From contig OZ253586.1 in the NCBI GenBank assembly GCA_965263155.1, positions 1,178,001 to 1,242,000 on the forward strand: a stretch of DNA of 64,000 nt. Direction: 5' to 3'. The notes under the pieces are model-generated. The model saw nothing but the letters and a program-made list of their open reading frames with translations, had not been told where the DNA came from and did no database searches. Origin of the DNA: JAAXIE01 sp965263155 (GTDB lineage: Bacteria; Chloroflexota; Dehalococcoidia; Lucifugimonadales; JAAXIE01). Position numbers and translations under genes: made by a program. Below, one piece after another: positions 7,474 to 16,056 of the stretch. How positions within the stretch are numbered: the first letter of the stretch is position 1; every line of letters begins with the position of its first letter.

Positions 7474-8310
7474 TTAGTCTACTTCGATGGGTTCCAGGGA
7501 TAGTTGGCCGTCACGACGTATGAGCCGTCCAGCCTGTTGTTGAGTGCCGTGGCCGAACAGCAGGCGCCAACCCTCCCGCTCGGCTTGGGCCAGAAGGTCG
7601 CGTTTCGCTGCCACTGTATCCAGAGGGTAGCCGTCCCACGCCGTTACCCAGTGGGGGCGCAGGTGGTGATGAGTGGGGAATACATCGCCGAGGCAGGCCA
7701 GTCGCTCACCCTCGGAGTGTATCAGCACCAGCTGGTGACCTGCGGTATGGCCTCCGGTGCGATGCACTCGCACACCGGGGGCGATGTCAGCTTCGCCGTC
7801 CACGAGTTCCAGTACGCCATGTTCCTGCAGGGGCAGGAAATCGTCGGGTAGATATGCTGGCTTGGTACGATCATTGGTGTAGGTCGCCTCGGTCCAGTCG
7901 CGCTGTTGCACGATGTACCGCGCCTTGGGGAAGGTGGGCACCAGCTTGCCCCGCACCAACTTGGTGCAGCCTCCGGCATGGTCGAAGTGCAGGTGGGTCA
8001 GCACCACGAGGTCGATGTCCGACGCTTCCAAACCGTGCTCCTTCAAGCCTCGCAGGAGCCGACCTGCGGTCATGGCGAATAGCGCACGACGGCGTGGCGG
8101 GTGCTTGGCGCCCACACCGGTGTCCACCAGCACGTTCTTGCCGCCGGTACGCACCAGCAGGCAGTTGAGGCCGATGGCGACGCGGTTCATGCGGTCGGCT
8201 ATTGCTAGGTTGCGCCACAGCGGCCGGGGGACTACTCCGAACAGCCCGCCTCCGTCTAGGCGCACCTGCCCGTCGGAGACGATGTGGACGTCGATGCTGC
8301 CTACTTTCAT
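7474..8310 (-). CDS. MBL-fold metallo-hydrolase
   Basis: The 278-aa metallo-beta-lactamase-fold protein has the HxHxDH zinc site in VVLTHLHFDHAGG, a later TGGHTAGH histidine, CLGDVFP with the bridging Asp, and a C-terminal FGHGT histidine. The layout fits the AHL-lactonase/methyl-parathion-hydrolase-like subgroup, which hydrolyses lactones or esters. The substrate is not determinable. The ATG overlaps the stop of the helicase-loader gene by four bases, tying a hydrolase to the replication operon, probably by transcription rather than function. Confidence 0.88.
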   Translation of the reverse strand: MKVGSIDVHIVSDGQVRLDGGGLFGVVPRPLWRNLAIADRMNRVAIGLNCLLVRTGGKNVLVDTGVGAKHPPRRRALFAMTAGRLLRGLKEHGLEASDIDLVVLTHLHFDHAGGCTKLVRGKLVPTFPKARYIVQQRDWTEATYTNDRTKPAYLPDDFLPLQEHGVLELVDGEADIAPGVRVHRTGGHTAGHQLVLIHSEGERLACLGDVFPTHHHLRPHWVTAWDGYPLDTVAAKRDLLAQAEREGWRLLFGHGTQQQAGRLIRRDGQLSLEPIEVD

Positions 8311-9740
8311 GGGCCGGCCCGCCTACGAGGCTTAGCTGGTGCGCTCCTTGTCGCAGGGCGGGGCTTAGGGCTGGTCCCGCCTTGGTCGCGGTAGTCAAGT
8401 GCCTCGATGTGCACCCAATTCACTCGCTGGTCCTTGAGGCGAGAGGCGATTCTGGGTCTGGTCTCGTCCAACACATCGATGGTGGAGAACGCGTTGATTA
8501 CAGTAGGCATCCACATGTTGTACCGATAGTCGATGATCTGGAACAGCTTCTCCTCCGCCCAAGGGGTTGTCGCCTCGGAACCAAGGTCGTCCATTACTAG
8601 GAGAGGCGTTCTTTTTACCCGTTCCAGCTCACGGTCATAGCTAATGTGGCTTCTCTCATCGAACGAAGACCGCAGGTGGTCCAACAGAGCTGGCACGAAG
8701 GCGAAGACGCACGGATGGCCTTCGTCCAATTGCTTGTTCAACACGGCGACCGACAGGTGGGTCTTGCCGCATCCCGGTGCGCCCGTCAGCAGTAACCAAC
8801 CTTCGTTGCGCAACGCGAAGTTCTGCGCTGCAGCAAGGGCCCCTTGCAAGGACAACTTATCGCGGGTGGTGGAGCCGGCCCTACCTGCAGCATCGAACTT
8901 TTCGAAGGTCATCCGGTCCAACATATCGTTGCCCAAGCCGCCAATGATTTCCAACAATGGGGCCTCGCTGCCGCCCCTCGGCCCTAACTCGAAGATGCGA
9001 GAGAATGGCTGGGCTTGGAGGCGTGCGCGCATGGCGGGATCCAGATCCTCCACGGGGCACTGCAAACTGATGACCGTGGGCAGCTTGCTGTTGAAGCGGT
9101 GGTTCAACACCTGCAGGAGTTTCTCTTGGGCCCACGGCGTAGTGTTATGGGCGCCCAGGTCGTCCAGCACCAACAGCGGGTTGTTGCGCACCTGTTCGAA
9201 GAGTTGGTCGTAGCTCATCGGACTATCGGGAGCGTAAGCACTGCGCAGGTGGTCCAGCAGGTCGGGCACGGTGATGAAGAAGACAGGCTGCTCGTTTTGC
9301 AGCCTGACGTTGGCCACGGCCGCCGCTAGGGACGTCTTGCAGCTGCCGCCAGGCCCGCTTAGCACGAGCCAGCCATCCGGCGCAGAGGCGTACTCCTCCG
9401 AGGCCTGCAACCCTCTCTCCCACAGCCGACGGCGGCCCGGCTCCACTACAGCACGCTGTCGGAGCGACTGGAATGTGATGTCGGCGAGGTGTCCTAGGTT
9501 GCTGTAGCGCTGCAGGCGGGAGCGTAGTTCACCCCGATTTCGCTCCTTCAAGCAGTCACATGGAAATAGTTGGCCGAAATCGGGGTGGCTCAAGGGGACC
9601 CGGCGACGCAACCAACCAAGCCCGCCGCAGACAGCGCATTGAGGCGCCTCGTCCTCGGGCGATCGGGCGCCGTCGCGGTTGACTGTTTGCAGGGAAGCGT
9701 TGGCTGCTATCCGTTTAAGGATATCTCCTAGGCTTTCCAT
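8307..9740 (-). CDS. DnaC/DnaI-like helicase loader with two tandem AAA+ ATPase domains
   Basis: This 477-aa protein follows dnaB. An N-terminal zinc site (Cys35, Cys38, Cys61, Cys63) precedes two consecutive DnaC/IstB-type AAA+ domains. Domain 1 has a P-loop at 129-136 (GPGGSCKT) and Walker B at about 189-194 (LLVLDD). Domain 2 has a P-loop at 320-327 (GAPGCGKT) and Walker B at 380-385 (LLVMDD). The repeats share VPDLLDHLRSxx, SYDxxxExV and TTPWAxEKLxQ segments, so they arose by internal duplication. Typical loaders have one ATPase domain of about 250-300 residues. In domain 1 the Gly before the catalytic Lys is Cys134, which may weaken nucleotide binding. The expected role is loading DnaB at the origin or fork. 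Confidence 0.85.
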   Translation of the reverse strand: MESLGDILKRIAANASLQTVNRDGARSPEDEAPQCAVCGGLGWLRRRVPLSHPDFGQLFPCDCLKERNRGELRSRLQRYSNLGHLADITFQSLRQRAVVEPGRRRLWERGLQASEEYASAPDGWLVLSGPGGSCKTSLAAAVANVRLQNEQPVFFITVPDLLDHLRSAYAPDSPMSYDQLFEQVRNNPLLVLDDLGAHNTTPWAQEKLLQVLNHRFNSKLPTVISLQCPVEDLDPAMRARLQAQPFSRIFELGPRGGSEAPLLEIIGGLGNDMLDRMTFEKFDAAGRAGSTTRDKLSLQGALAAAQNFALRNEGWLLLTGAPGCGKTHLSVAVLNKQLDEGHPCVFAFVPALLDHLRSSFDERSHISYDRELERVKRTPLLVMDDLGSEATTPWAEEKLFQIIDYRYNMWMPTVINAFSTIDVLDETRPRIASRLKDQRVNWVHIEALDYRDQGGTSPKPRPATRSAPAKPRRRAGP

Positions 9741-9802
9741 AGGTTTTCCTTTGACTCGGACTGGTCTGCCGCTGGTTATGGGGATGGCCGGCTACGATAT
9801 GT

Positions 9803-11173
9803 CTAGCAGATGTATGCCCCCGGCTCGGGCGCCGCGGTGCGGAAACGGACCAAGCTGGCCTCGAACAGGAGCTTCACGGTGCCAACGGGGCCGTGGCGGT
9901 GCTTGGACACGATGATTTCCGCCATGTTCTGGGGGTATATCTGGTCGGGGTAGCGTTGCTCCCATTCTTCCTCGTTGAAGTAGAGGTCGTCGCGATAGAT
10001 GAAGATGACTACGTCGGCGTCCTGCTCAATGCTGCCGCTTTCGCGCAGGTCCGATAGCTGGGGGCGATGGGACTGGCGGGCTTCGGGGGCCCTGCTGAGC
10101 TGGGAGATGGCCAGCACCGGGACGTTCAGGTCTCGGGCCATTCCCTTGGCCGAGCGGGATATTTCGCCCATCTCCTGCACCCGATTTTCGCCCCGTGCCC
10201 GTCCCTGAATGAGTTGCAGGTAGTCGACTACCAGCAGGTCCAAGCCGTGCTCCATGAAGAGGCGACGTGACTTGCTGCGCATCTCCATGATGCTCTGGAA
10301 AGGGGTGTCGTCCACGTATATCTTCAGGTCTGACAGCGAGCCGATGCAGTCGTTGATGCGCTGCTCCTGAGCCTCGGTAATCAGCCCCATCCGCAGGCGG
10401 TGGGCGTCCACTCCTGCTTCACTGGACATCATTCGCAGGGCAATCTGCTCGCGCCCCATCTCCAAGCTGAAGATGCCTACCACTGCGCCGTTGCGGGCCG
10501 CGTTGACCGCCACGTTGATGGCTAGGCTGCTCTTGCCCAAGCTGGGACGGGCTGCCAGTATCACCAAGTCGGAGCGATGCAGGCCGCCCAAGAGCTCGTC
10601 CACGTCGTCGAACCCGGACATGATGGGGGCCGCGCTCATCACCATGGCCCCGGTGATGGTGTCCCGCTCCTCCATGTACTGGTCCAATATCTGGCGGAGC
10701 GACACAAAGTCCCGGGCTGGCTGGGTGGCCCGTACGCGTGAGAGCACCTCCTCTGCGCGGGACAGGACTGTCTCGGGGTCAGGCTCGCCATGGTAGCCGA
10801 TTTCGGCGATGTTGGAGGCGGCGTCGATGAGTCGTCGTTGGGTGGACGTCAGTGAGATGATGCCCGAGTAGTACTCAATGTGGACCGGAGAAGGAACGAT
10901 GGATACAAGGTGGCTCAGGTAGGCCATACCGCCCACTTGGTCCAACTGCTCGCGCAGGGCTAGGTCGTGGGCAACGGTAATCTGATTTATGCCTTCACTG
11001 CGTTGGAACAGGGCAAGGCAGGACTCATAGCAGAAACGGTTCCGCTCGCGGTAGAAGTCCTCCGGCTTCAGAAGGTGGGCAATGCGAGACAGGCTTTCAC
11101 CGTCCAGCAATAGGGAGCCTATAACCGCCTCTTCGGCGTCGATGTCGTGGGGCAGCAACCTCTCAGCGTACAA
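9803..11173 (-). CDS. dnaB: Replicative DNA helicase DnaB
   Basis: This is the hexameric 5'-3' fork helicase. The N-terminal primase-interaction domain begins LLPHDIDAEEAVIGSLLLD, then comes a RecA-like motor with Walker A AARPSLGKSS, Walker B-like LLVVDYLQLI and the AISQLSR motif. Length (456 aa) is normal and no intein interrupts it. The start is TTG at 11173, giving MYAERLLPHD; no better start gives that N-terminus. It lies 88 bases downstream of rplI, a conserved bacterial pairing, and 62 bases upstream of the loader gene. Confidence 0.95.
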   Translation of the reverse strand: MYAERLLPHDIDAEEAVIGSLLLDGESLSRIAHLLKPEDFYRERNRFCYESCLALFQRSEGINQITVAHDLALREQLDQVGGMAYLSHLVSIVPSPVHIEYYSGIISLTSTQRRLIDAASNIAEIGYHGEPDPETVLSRAEEVLSRVRATQPARDFVSLRQILDQYMEERDTITGAMVMSAAPIMSGFDDVDELLGGLHRSDLVILAARPSLGKSSLAINVAVNAARNGAVVGIFSLEMGREQIALRMMSSEAGVDAHRLRMGLITEAQEQRINDCIGSLSDLKIYVDDTPFQSIMEMRSKSRRLFMEHGLDLLVVDYLQLIQGRARGENRVQEMGEISRSAKGMARDLNVPVLAISQLSRAPEARQSHRPQLSDLRESGSIEQDADVVIFIYRDDLYFNEEEWEQRYPDQIYPQNMAEIIVSKHRHGPVGTVKLLFEASLVRFRTAAPEPGAYIC

Positions 11174-11261
11174 CCGGCCAACTCTACATAAGGATGTCTG
11201 AGACTAGCCGGGGGGCGCTAAGCGTGTCAACGAGGCGATGGCACAGTTGCCGAAGGCTAGG

Positions 11262-11711
11262 CTATACTTCGGCCTCGGCGACGATGAAGATGTTGGCCGA
11301 GACGTCGGGCCCTAGGTTGAGGCTGATCTCGTACTCGCCCGGCTCGCGGATGGGCTCGAGCACCTCTACGATCTTGCGGTCGATTTCGCGGCCAGTGGCC
11401 TCGGTGAGTGCGTTGGCAATCTGCGTCTGGGAGATGGCCCCGTAGAACAGACCTGTGGGGGCTACACGCCCCGCAACGTTCACAGCCAAGCCCTCTAGAT
11501 GGGAGGCTAGCTCTTCCAAGCGGCCTGTTTCGCGTCCGCGCCGTTCTTCTCCGACCTGTTTGATGCTCTCGGTGCGCTTCAGCATCTCCGGCGTGGCCAA
11601 GGCGGCCAACTTCTTGGGAAGAAGGTAGTTGCGGGCGAAGCCGTCCGCGACACGGCGCCGTTCGCCCGCGTTGGCTACATTGGGTACGTCTTGAAGGAAA
11701 ATGACATCCAT
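11262..11711 (-). CDS. rplI: 50S ribosomal protein L9
   Basis: L9 binds 23S rRNA and spans the ribosome with a long helix. The start MDVIFLQDVPNVANAGE and the RNA-binding VADGFARNYLLPKKLA are diagnostic. The helical linker and C-terminal domain (GLFYGAISQTQIANAL, EISLNLG) follow, for a length of 149 aa. ATG 11711 was chosen over a GTG four codons upstream because it gives the universal N-terminus. It heads the rplI-dnaB-loader operon. A weak TTGACT-18-TACCTT pair at 11766-11795 could be its promoter. Confidence 0.96.
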   Translation of the reverse strand: MDVIFLQDVPNVANAGERRRVADGFARNYLLPKKLAALATPEMLKRTESIKQVGEERRGRETGRLEELASHLEGLAVNVAGRVAPTGLFYGAISQTQIANALTEATGREIDRKIVEVLEPIREPGEYEISLNLGPDVSANIFIVAEAEV

Positions 11712-11813
11712 GGCTAGACCCACTCCAGTAGTGTCGGCGGCGTGTCACCGCCTAGATTGTCTCCCAAGGTACGCTCTCGGCCTCGAATTAGTCAAGCCGA
11801 GGGTGTCATTGGG

Positions 11814-11905
11814 CAGGGTCTTTCGATTATTGCATGCGAAATGGTTAAAGCGCCGTGAATCACCCTTACCCCCGGACCGGGTCCGGGGCAAGCTCTAGCC
11901 CTCTC
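11814..11905 (+). repeat. Copy A of a dispersed intergenic repeat (left part only)
   Basis: It begins with CAGGGTCTTTCGATTATT (11814-11831) and runs through GTGAATCACCC and a GC-rich palindrome (CCCCGGACCGGGTCCGGGG, about 11872-11889). The same order of blocks recurs in copy B at 12617. It lacks the right inverted end, so it looks like a half-unit. Confidence 0.65.
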
Positions 11906-12140
11906 GCGAGTCGCTTGCCGCTTTGCCGGAGGGCTTGGCATGACAACCGGCATTACTGGCCTTGGACGTTCGCATTTTGTGGCATTTGTGGTGTTCCAAT
12001 GCTAGTCTTTTGCATCTTTCGTTTACTTCCAATGCTATATCCGTTGTAAACTGCCTATATTTTATTGCACCGGGGTTTGGACCAGCGCAGCTAGGCGTCA
12101 GCTTTGCTTTAGTCTAGGGGCTGAAACACGATACGCGAGT

Positions 12141-12185
12141 TTTTGCGTTTTCGTAGCTGATGCCTGTGACATTTGTCACGTGGTT
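12141..12185 (+). repeat. Dispersed 45-bp repeat, copy 1 (second copy at 27620)
   Basis: The segment TTTTCGTAGCTGAT, then CTGTGACATTTGTCACGTGG, matches 27620-27666 with a few substitutions and a two-base length difference. No gene uses either copy. Both contain a partial palindrome around the TTTGT core. Confidence 0.55.
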
Positions 12186-12616
12186 GTGTCCAGTCCGCTT
12201 GGTCGGGCATGAAGGCGGTGTATGGGGTGAGACTTGGTGTCTCCCTTTGGTCTCAGTGTGTACCACGGCATGGGCAGAAATCGTATCTGGGAAGGGTACA
12301 GATGAGACACTGGTCGTAGCTGAAAACGCATTGTTTGTATCTGCAATATGTCTCATTTGTCTCATTCGGGGTAGGTCCAGATACGAAATGACGGGGTTTT
12401 TATGGGACATGTCTGTACCATTGAGAGTCCACGCGGGTGGCAGGGTGGCGCGGCCTCAACAACTTGGGCGGTCGAACGGGGGTATTCCTGCAAGGGATTT
12501 CGGACAACCGCTGTTGGCGGCCCTGCTAGGGGTGTTTTTGCTGATTGCGTTTTCAGAACCATATGTCGAGACTAGAGGGGCAAGGGCAACCGCGTCAACC
12601 GACTGATGTCAGTGGC

Positions 12617-12788
12617 CACGGGCTTTCGATTGTTGCATGTGGCAGGCTTGGAGTACCGTGAATCACCCGCACCCCAGGACGGGGTTCGGGGCAGGCTTTA
12701 GACTCTCCCAGCCCTCTCCCATCAAGGGGGAGAGGGAACCGTTGTCCGCTTGTTCAGTCCGTTTTTCGAATAATCGAAAGACCCTGTG
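12617..12788 (+). mobile_element. MITE-like element with about 20-bp imperfect terminal inverted repeats
   Basis: The left end is CACGGGCTTTCGATTGTT (12617-12634). The right end (12769-12788) reads AATAATCGAAAGACCCTGTG, whose complement CACAGGGTCTTTCGATTATT matches the left end with one mismatch and two single-base gaps. The 172-bp interior has no coding frame; it contains GTGAATCACCC, GGACGGGGTTCGGGG and a perfect-looking CCCTCTCCC...GGGGGAGAGGG palindrome. A partial copy lies at 11814. I could not find a clear target-site duplication. Confidence 0.55.
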
Positions 12789-12815
12789 CCATCGGGGCGC
12801 AGGAGTCCCTCTCCA

Positions 12816-15023
12816 TCAGCGCGTCGTCCCTGCGAGCGCCCTCGCCAAGCCGTTCGACCAAGCGTCATTGATGTCCGCTAGGGCGACGTTTATCGTAGTG
12901 TCCACTGTGAAGCGGTCGCCTCCGGTTTCTCCCAAGAGAGTCATGGGCACCCTCTCTTGGGAGGCCATCATCCGTAGCTGCTGAAGCTGATTGGGCTTCA
13001 GGGAGACCACTATTCTTGATTGCTGCTCGCCGAACAGGGAAGCTTCCCAATCTGCAGGCAACTTGAAATTTCCTTGGAAGCCTACCCGTCGAGGGATGCA
13101 GCACTCTGCCAAGGCTATTGCCAGACCGCCGTCGGAGCAGTCGTGGGCCGAGGACACCAGGCCTTTATTGATGGCTGTGCGGGTGAGGCTCTGCACGCGG
13201 GACTCCAACGCCAAGTCGATGCGTGGCTTGCCGGAGGCGTCCCAGCCCATTAGGCGGGCGTATTCACTACCAACCAGGTCGGATTCCTTGGCGATAATCC
13301 TACCCGCTCCCAACAGGACGACAGCATGGTCCTCGTCTTTGAACTCATGGGATGCGTGGCGAGCCACGTCCTCCAGCAGTCCCAAGGCCCCTACGACTGG
13401 CGTCGGATACACTGGCTCGCCGCGGGTCTCGTTGTAGAGGCTGACGTTGCCGCTGACCACGGGAACGTTCAGCACACGGCAGGCTTGGGCCATGCCGCGG
13501 ATGCACCATTCCAGCTGGCGGTAGATATCTGGTCGCTCCGGGTTGCCAAAATTCAGGCAGTTGGTGATGGCTAGGGGCCGTGCACCGACGCACGACAGAT
13601 TGCGACAGGCCTCGGCCACAGCGATAGATCCGCCGACGTAGGGGTCTACTTGGCAGTACCTGCCGTTGCCGTCGGCGCAGAGGGCGATGCCTTTGGCGGT
13701 GCCCTTGATACGGAGCAGGGCTGCGTCGCCCCCTGGGCTTATGACCGTGTTGGTCTGCACTTGGTGGTCGTATTGGCGATATACCGAGGCCTTGCTTGCG
13801 ATGTCTGGAGAGGCTAAGAGGGCCAGCAAGGCCTCGTTGGGTGTCATCTTGGATGCGGGTCTGGCAGCGAGAGGAGATGAGGCCGCGCCTTTCTTTGCGC
13901 CCTTGGTACGGTAGCTGGGTGGGTCAGTTAGGGGGAGAACGGGCAAGTTGGCCACAGGCTGGGCGTCCTTGATTACAAAGGCATCTTCGACCTTTGTGAT
14001 GCGCCCAATTTCTGTGCAGGGCAGGTCCCACTCGTGGCACAAGGCTTCCAGTTGCTCCCTGTGGGAGGGGTCTGCGAGGAAGAGCATCCTCTCTTGGGAC
14101 TCGGACAGCATGATTTCGTAGGGAGCCATAGCCCGTTCCCGCTGGGGCACCAAGTCCAAGTCCAGTTGGAAGCCCGCCCCGCTTTTGGAGGCCGATTCGA
14201 CTATCGCGCTGGTAAGGCCTGCTGCCCCCAAGTCCTGCATGCCTGACAGGCAGCCGGTGGCCGCAGCCTGTAGGCAGGCCTCGATGAGACGCTTGCCAGT
14301 GAATGGGTCGGCCACCTGCACCGTTGGGCGCATCTCACGTTCGGTCTCGAATGTGCGGGACGCCAGCCCCGATGCCCCGTGTATTCCGTCGCGTCCTGTT
14401 TCAGCCCCCACCAGCAGCAGCAAATCGCCTGGGCGCCCCGTGGACGCCTTGATGATGCTGTCGCTCTTGACCAAGCCGACGCACATTGCGTTGACCAACG
14501 GGTTCTGGGAATAGGAGTTGGCAAAGCGGATCTCGCCCCCAACGTCGGGGACGCCAATGCAGTTGCCGTACCACGAGATGCCGGACACCACGCCGTTGAA
14601 CAGGTAGCGGTTACGCGGGTCGTCGAGTGGGCCAAAGCGCAGCGAGTTGAGCAGGGCGATGGGGCGTGCTCCAAGGGCTAGGATGTCGCGCACAATGCCG
14701 CCCACTCCGGTGGCTGCCCCGTGGAAAGGTTCGATGGCCGAGGGGTGGTTGTGGGACTCCATCTTGAACACCACCGCCAAGCCGTCCCCGATGTCCACTG
14801 CGCCCGCGTTCTCCTCGCCGGCTTGGAGCAGCACCCATGGCGCGGTGGATGGGAAGTGTTTCAGAAGAGGTCGCGAGTGCTTGTAGGCGCAGTGTTCGCT
14901 CCAGAGTGCGCCGAACATGCCTAACTCTACGTTGGTGGGTTCGCGTCCCAGTCGACGCACGATCATGTCGTACTCCGACTGTGTCAGGGCAATCTGGTCC
15001 AGTAGGTCCTCGTCAACTGCCAT
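12816..15023 (-). CDS. purL: Phosphoribosylformylglycinamidine synthase subunit PurL
   Basis: PurL is the ATP-dependent synthetase subunit converting FGAR to FGAM in purine biosynthesis, using ammonia from PurQ. The length of 735 aa marks the small PurL type, which lacks a fused glutaminase. Recognisable parts are GALWSEHCAYKHSRP near the N-terminus, the metal/substrate motif MESHNHPS, the FGxxDDPRNRYLFNGV region and the C-terminal half starting LALLASPDIASKASVYRQYDHQVQ. ATG 15023 is preceded by TGAGGAG. It is the last gene of the rpsU-yqeY-purQ-EamA operon. PurS, usually required by this type, is not in the window. Confidence 0.96.
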   Translation of the reverse strand: MAVDEDLLDQIALTQSEYDMIVRRLGREPTNVELGMFGALWSEHCAYKHSRPLLKHFPSTAPWVLLQAGEENAGAVDIGDGLAVVFKMESHNHPSAIEPFHGAATGVGGIVRDILALGARPIALLNSLRFGPLDDPRNRYLFNGVVSGISWYGNCIGVPDVGGEIRFANSYSQNPLVNAMCVGLVKSDSIIKASTGRPGDLLLLVGAETGRDGIHGASGLASRTFETEREMRPTVQVADPFTGKRLIEACLQAAATGCLSGMQDLGAAGLTSAIVESASKSGAGFQLDLDLVPQRERAMAPYEIMLSESQERMLFLADPSHREQLEALCHEWDLPCTEIGRITKVEDAFVIKDAQPVANLPVLPLTDPPSYRTKGAKKGAASSPLAARPASKMTPNEALLALLASPDIASKASVYRQYDHQVQTNTVISPGGDAALLRIKGTAKGIALCADGNGRYCQVDPYVGGSIAVAEACRNLSCVGARPLAITNCLNFGNPERPDIYRQLEWCIRGMAQACRVLNVPVVSGNVSLYNETRGEPVYPTPVVGALGLLEDVARHASHEFKDEDHAVVLLGAGRIIAKESDLVGSEYARLMGWDASGKPRIDLALESRVQSLTRTAINKGLVSSAHDCSDGGLAIALAECCIPRRVGFQGNFKLPADWEASLFGEQQSRIVVSLKPNQLQQLRMMASQERVPMTLLGETGGDRFTVDTTINVALADINDAWSNGLARALAGTTR

Positions 15024-15050
15024 CCATGCTCCTCAGAGGGAGAGCTGCCG

Positions 15051-15560
15051 TTATAGGTTGTCTCCAATGGCCACCAGCACGACGCCACCCACCACCATCA
15101 ACGCCCCCATGACGAGGGTGAGGGTAATCCTTTCCAGTTGCCTCAACAAGACCCAAGCCAGCACCAACGTAATGAGAGGACTGACGGAAACGATCGGGCT
15201 GATCACTACGACATCGCCCCGCTCCAAGGCGAATGCTAAAGCAATGATGGCGCAGCCGGAGCCCAAGCCCGACAGTGCGAAGAAGGCCGCGCTCCGCCGA
15301 GCGCTCATCACCGTTTTGGGCAGAGTCCGTCCCACCAAGGGAAGGAACATTATGGTGCCAAAGGAAAAGGCGATGGTGGCGAAGACCAGAGGAGGGATGC
15401 TGTAGTCAGTGACAGCGTATTTCGCGATCACGTTCCAAGTGCCATAGAAGAAGCCGGAGACCAGCCCGCAGGCAAATCCGATCGTTACTCCGGTAGTAAC
15501 CCGGCTTGGTAGCCGGAAGCTGCGCAAGGCTCTGAGTGTGACGACCTCTCTCATCCCCAT
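15051..15560 (-). CDS. C-terminal half of an EamA/DMT-superfamily transporter
   Basis: From ATG 15560 the product is 169 aa with about five hydrophobic segments (for example TIGFACGLVSGFFYGTW and VVISPIVSVSPLITLVLAW), one EamA repeat unit. It begins one base after the stop of the preceding N-terminal half, in the +1 frame. Either a 10-TM EamA protein has been split by a single-base frameshift, or two five-TM subunits are made from coupled genes. GGATGGGG precedes a second possible start at 15554. The substrate is unknown. Confidence 0.65.
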   Translation of the reverse strand: MGMREVVTLRALRSFRLPSRVTTGVTIGFACGLVSGFFYGTWNVIAKYAVTDYSIPPLVFATIAFSFGTIMFLPLVGRTLPKTVMSARRSAAFFALSGLGSGCAIIALAFALERGDVVVISPIVSVSPLITLVLAWVLLRQLERITLTLVMGALMVVGGVVLVAIGDNL

Positions 15561-15561
15561 C

Positions 15562-16056
15562 CTACCTTGGCCCCACCGAGACGCGTCCTTCGCCACTGCC
15601 GGTCGGACGCGACGTTGCCTTCGCGGCACGTTCGCGCCTTTCGGTCACGATGATTATCGCCCCCGCCACAATACACAGCGTCCCCACGATTACCACCCAG
15701 TGGGGCCTCTCTCCGAGGAAGATGATGGCCAGCACTGTGGCCCAAAGGGGAGAGGAGGAGAAGAGAGGCGACGCGCGGGCTGCTCCTATCCTGGTGATAG
15801 CGAAGAAGTTGAGCATGCGGGCAAGCGGGTAGTTGATGAAGGCCAGCAAGGCGATCCAGAGGAAACCGGCGAGGGATATCTTGGCGAAGGCTGGCAGGTC
15901 CAGCACCAAGGCAGGTATGACTGCCAAGGCCAGGCTTGCTAGTACCGATAGGGCTGTGCCGGTAGGAACGCCGATACCCCTGCCGGCTAGCCGGGTGAAG
16001 ACGCTCGAAGCGGCGAACCCGACGGCGGCCAGCAGTGCAAAGGCGAAGCCTTCCAT
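15562..16056 (-). CDS. N-terminal half of an EamA/DMT-superfamily transporter
   Basis: The 164-aa product begins MEGFAFALLAAVGFAASSVFTRLAGR, a typical first EamA helix. It has five hydrophobic segments and ends after the fifth with a basic tail (ERRERAAKATSRP). A full EamA permease has two such units in one chain of about 300 aa, so this is half. The ATG directly abuts the purQ stop, and the following half starts within two bases of this stop. The gene sits inside a purine operon, so a nucleobase or related substrate is possible but only inferred. Confidence 0.65.
   Translation of the reverse strand: MEGFAFALLAAVGFAASSVFTRLAGRGIGVPTGTALSVLASLALAVIPALVLDLPAFAKISLAGFLWIALLAFINYPLARMLNFFAITRIGAARASPLFSSSPLWATVLAIIFLGERPHWVVIVGTLCIVAGAIIIVTERRERAAKATSRPTGSGEGRVSVGPR

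Larger units (their letters stand above)
11712..12815. other. 1.1-kb non-coding gap between rplI and purL
   Basis: No frame here has protein-like composition or a family motif. The gap holds the two copies of the repeat described above, the 45-bp dispersed repeat and a stretch with several TGTCTCATTTGTCTCATT-like repeats near 12345-12365. It looks like an accumulation site for small non-autonomous repeats. The first 50-80 bases on the rplI side should contain that operon's promoter. Confidence 0.7.

Noticed and set aside
12160..12606. 148-codon plus-strand open frame in the rplI-purL gap
   Set aside because: Crosses the 45-bp repeat and nearly reaches the MITE-like unit; no ribosome-binding site and no protein-like pattern.
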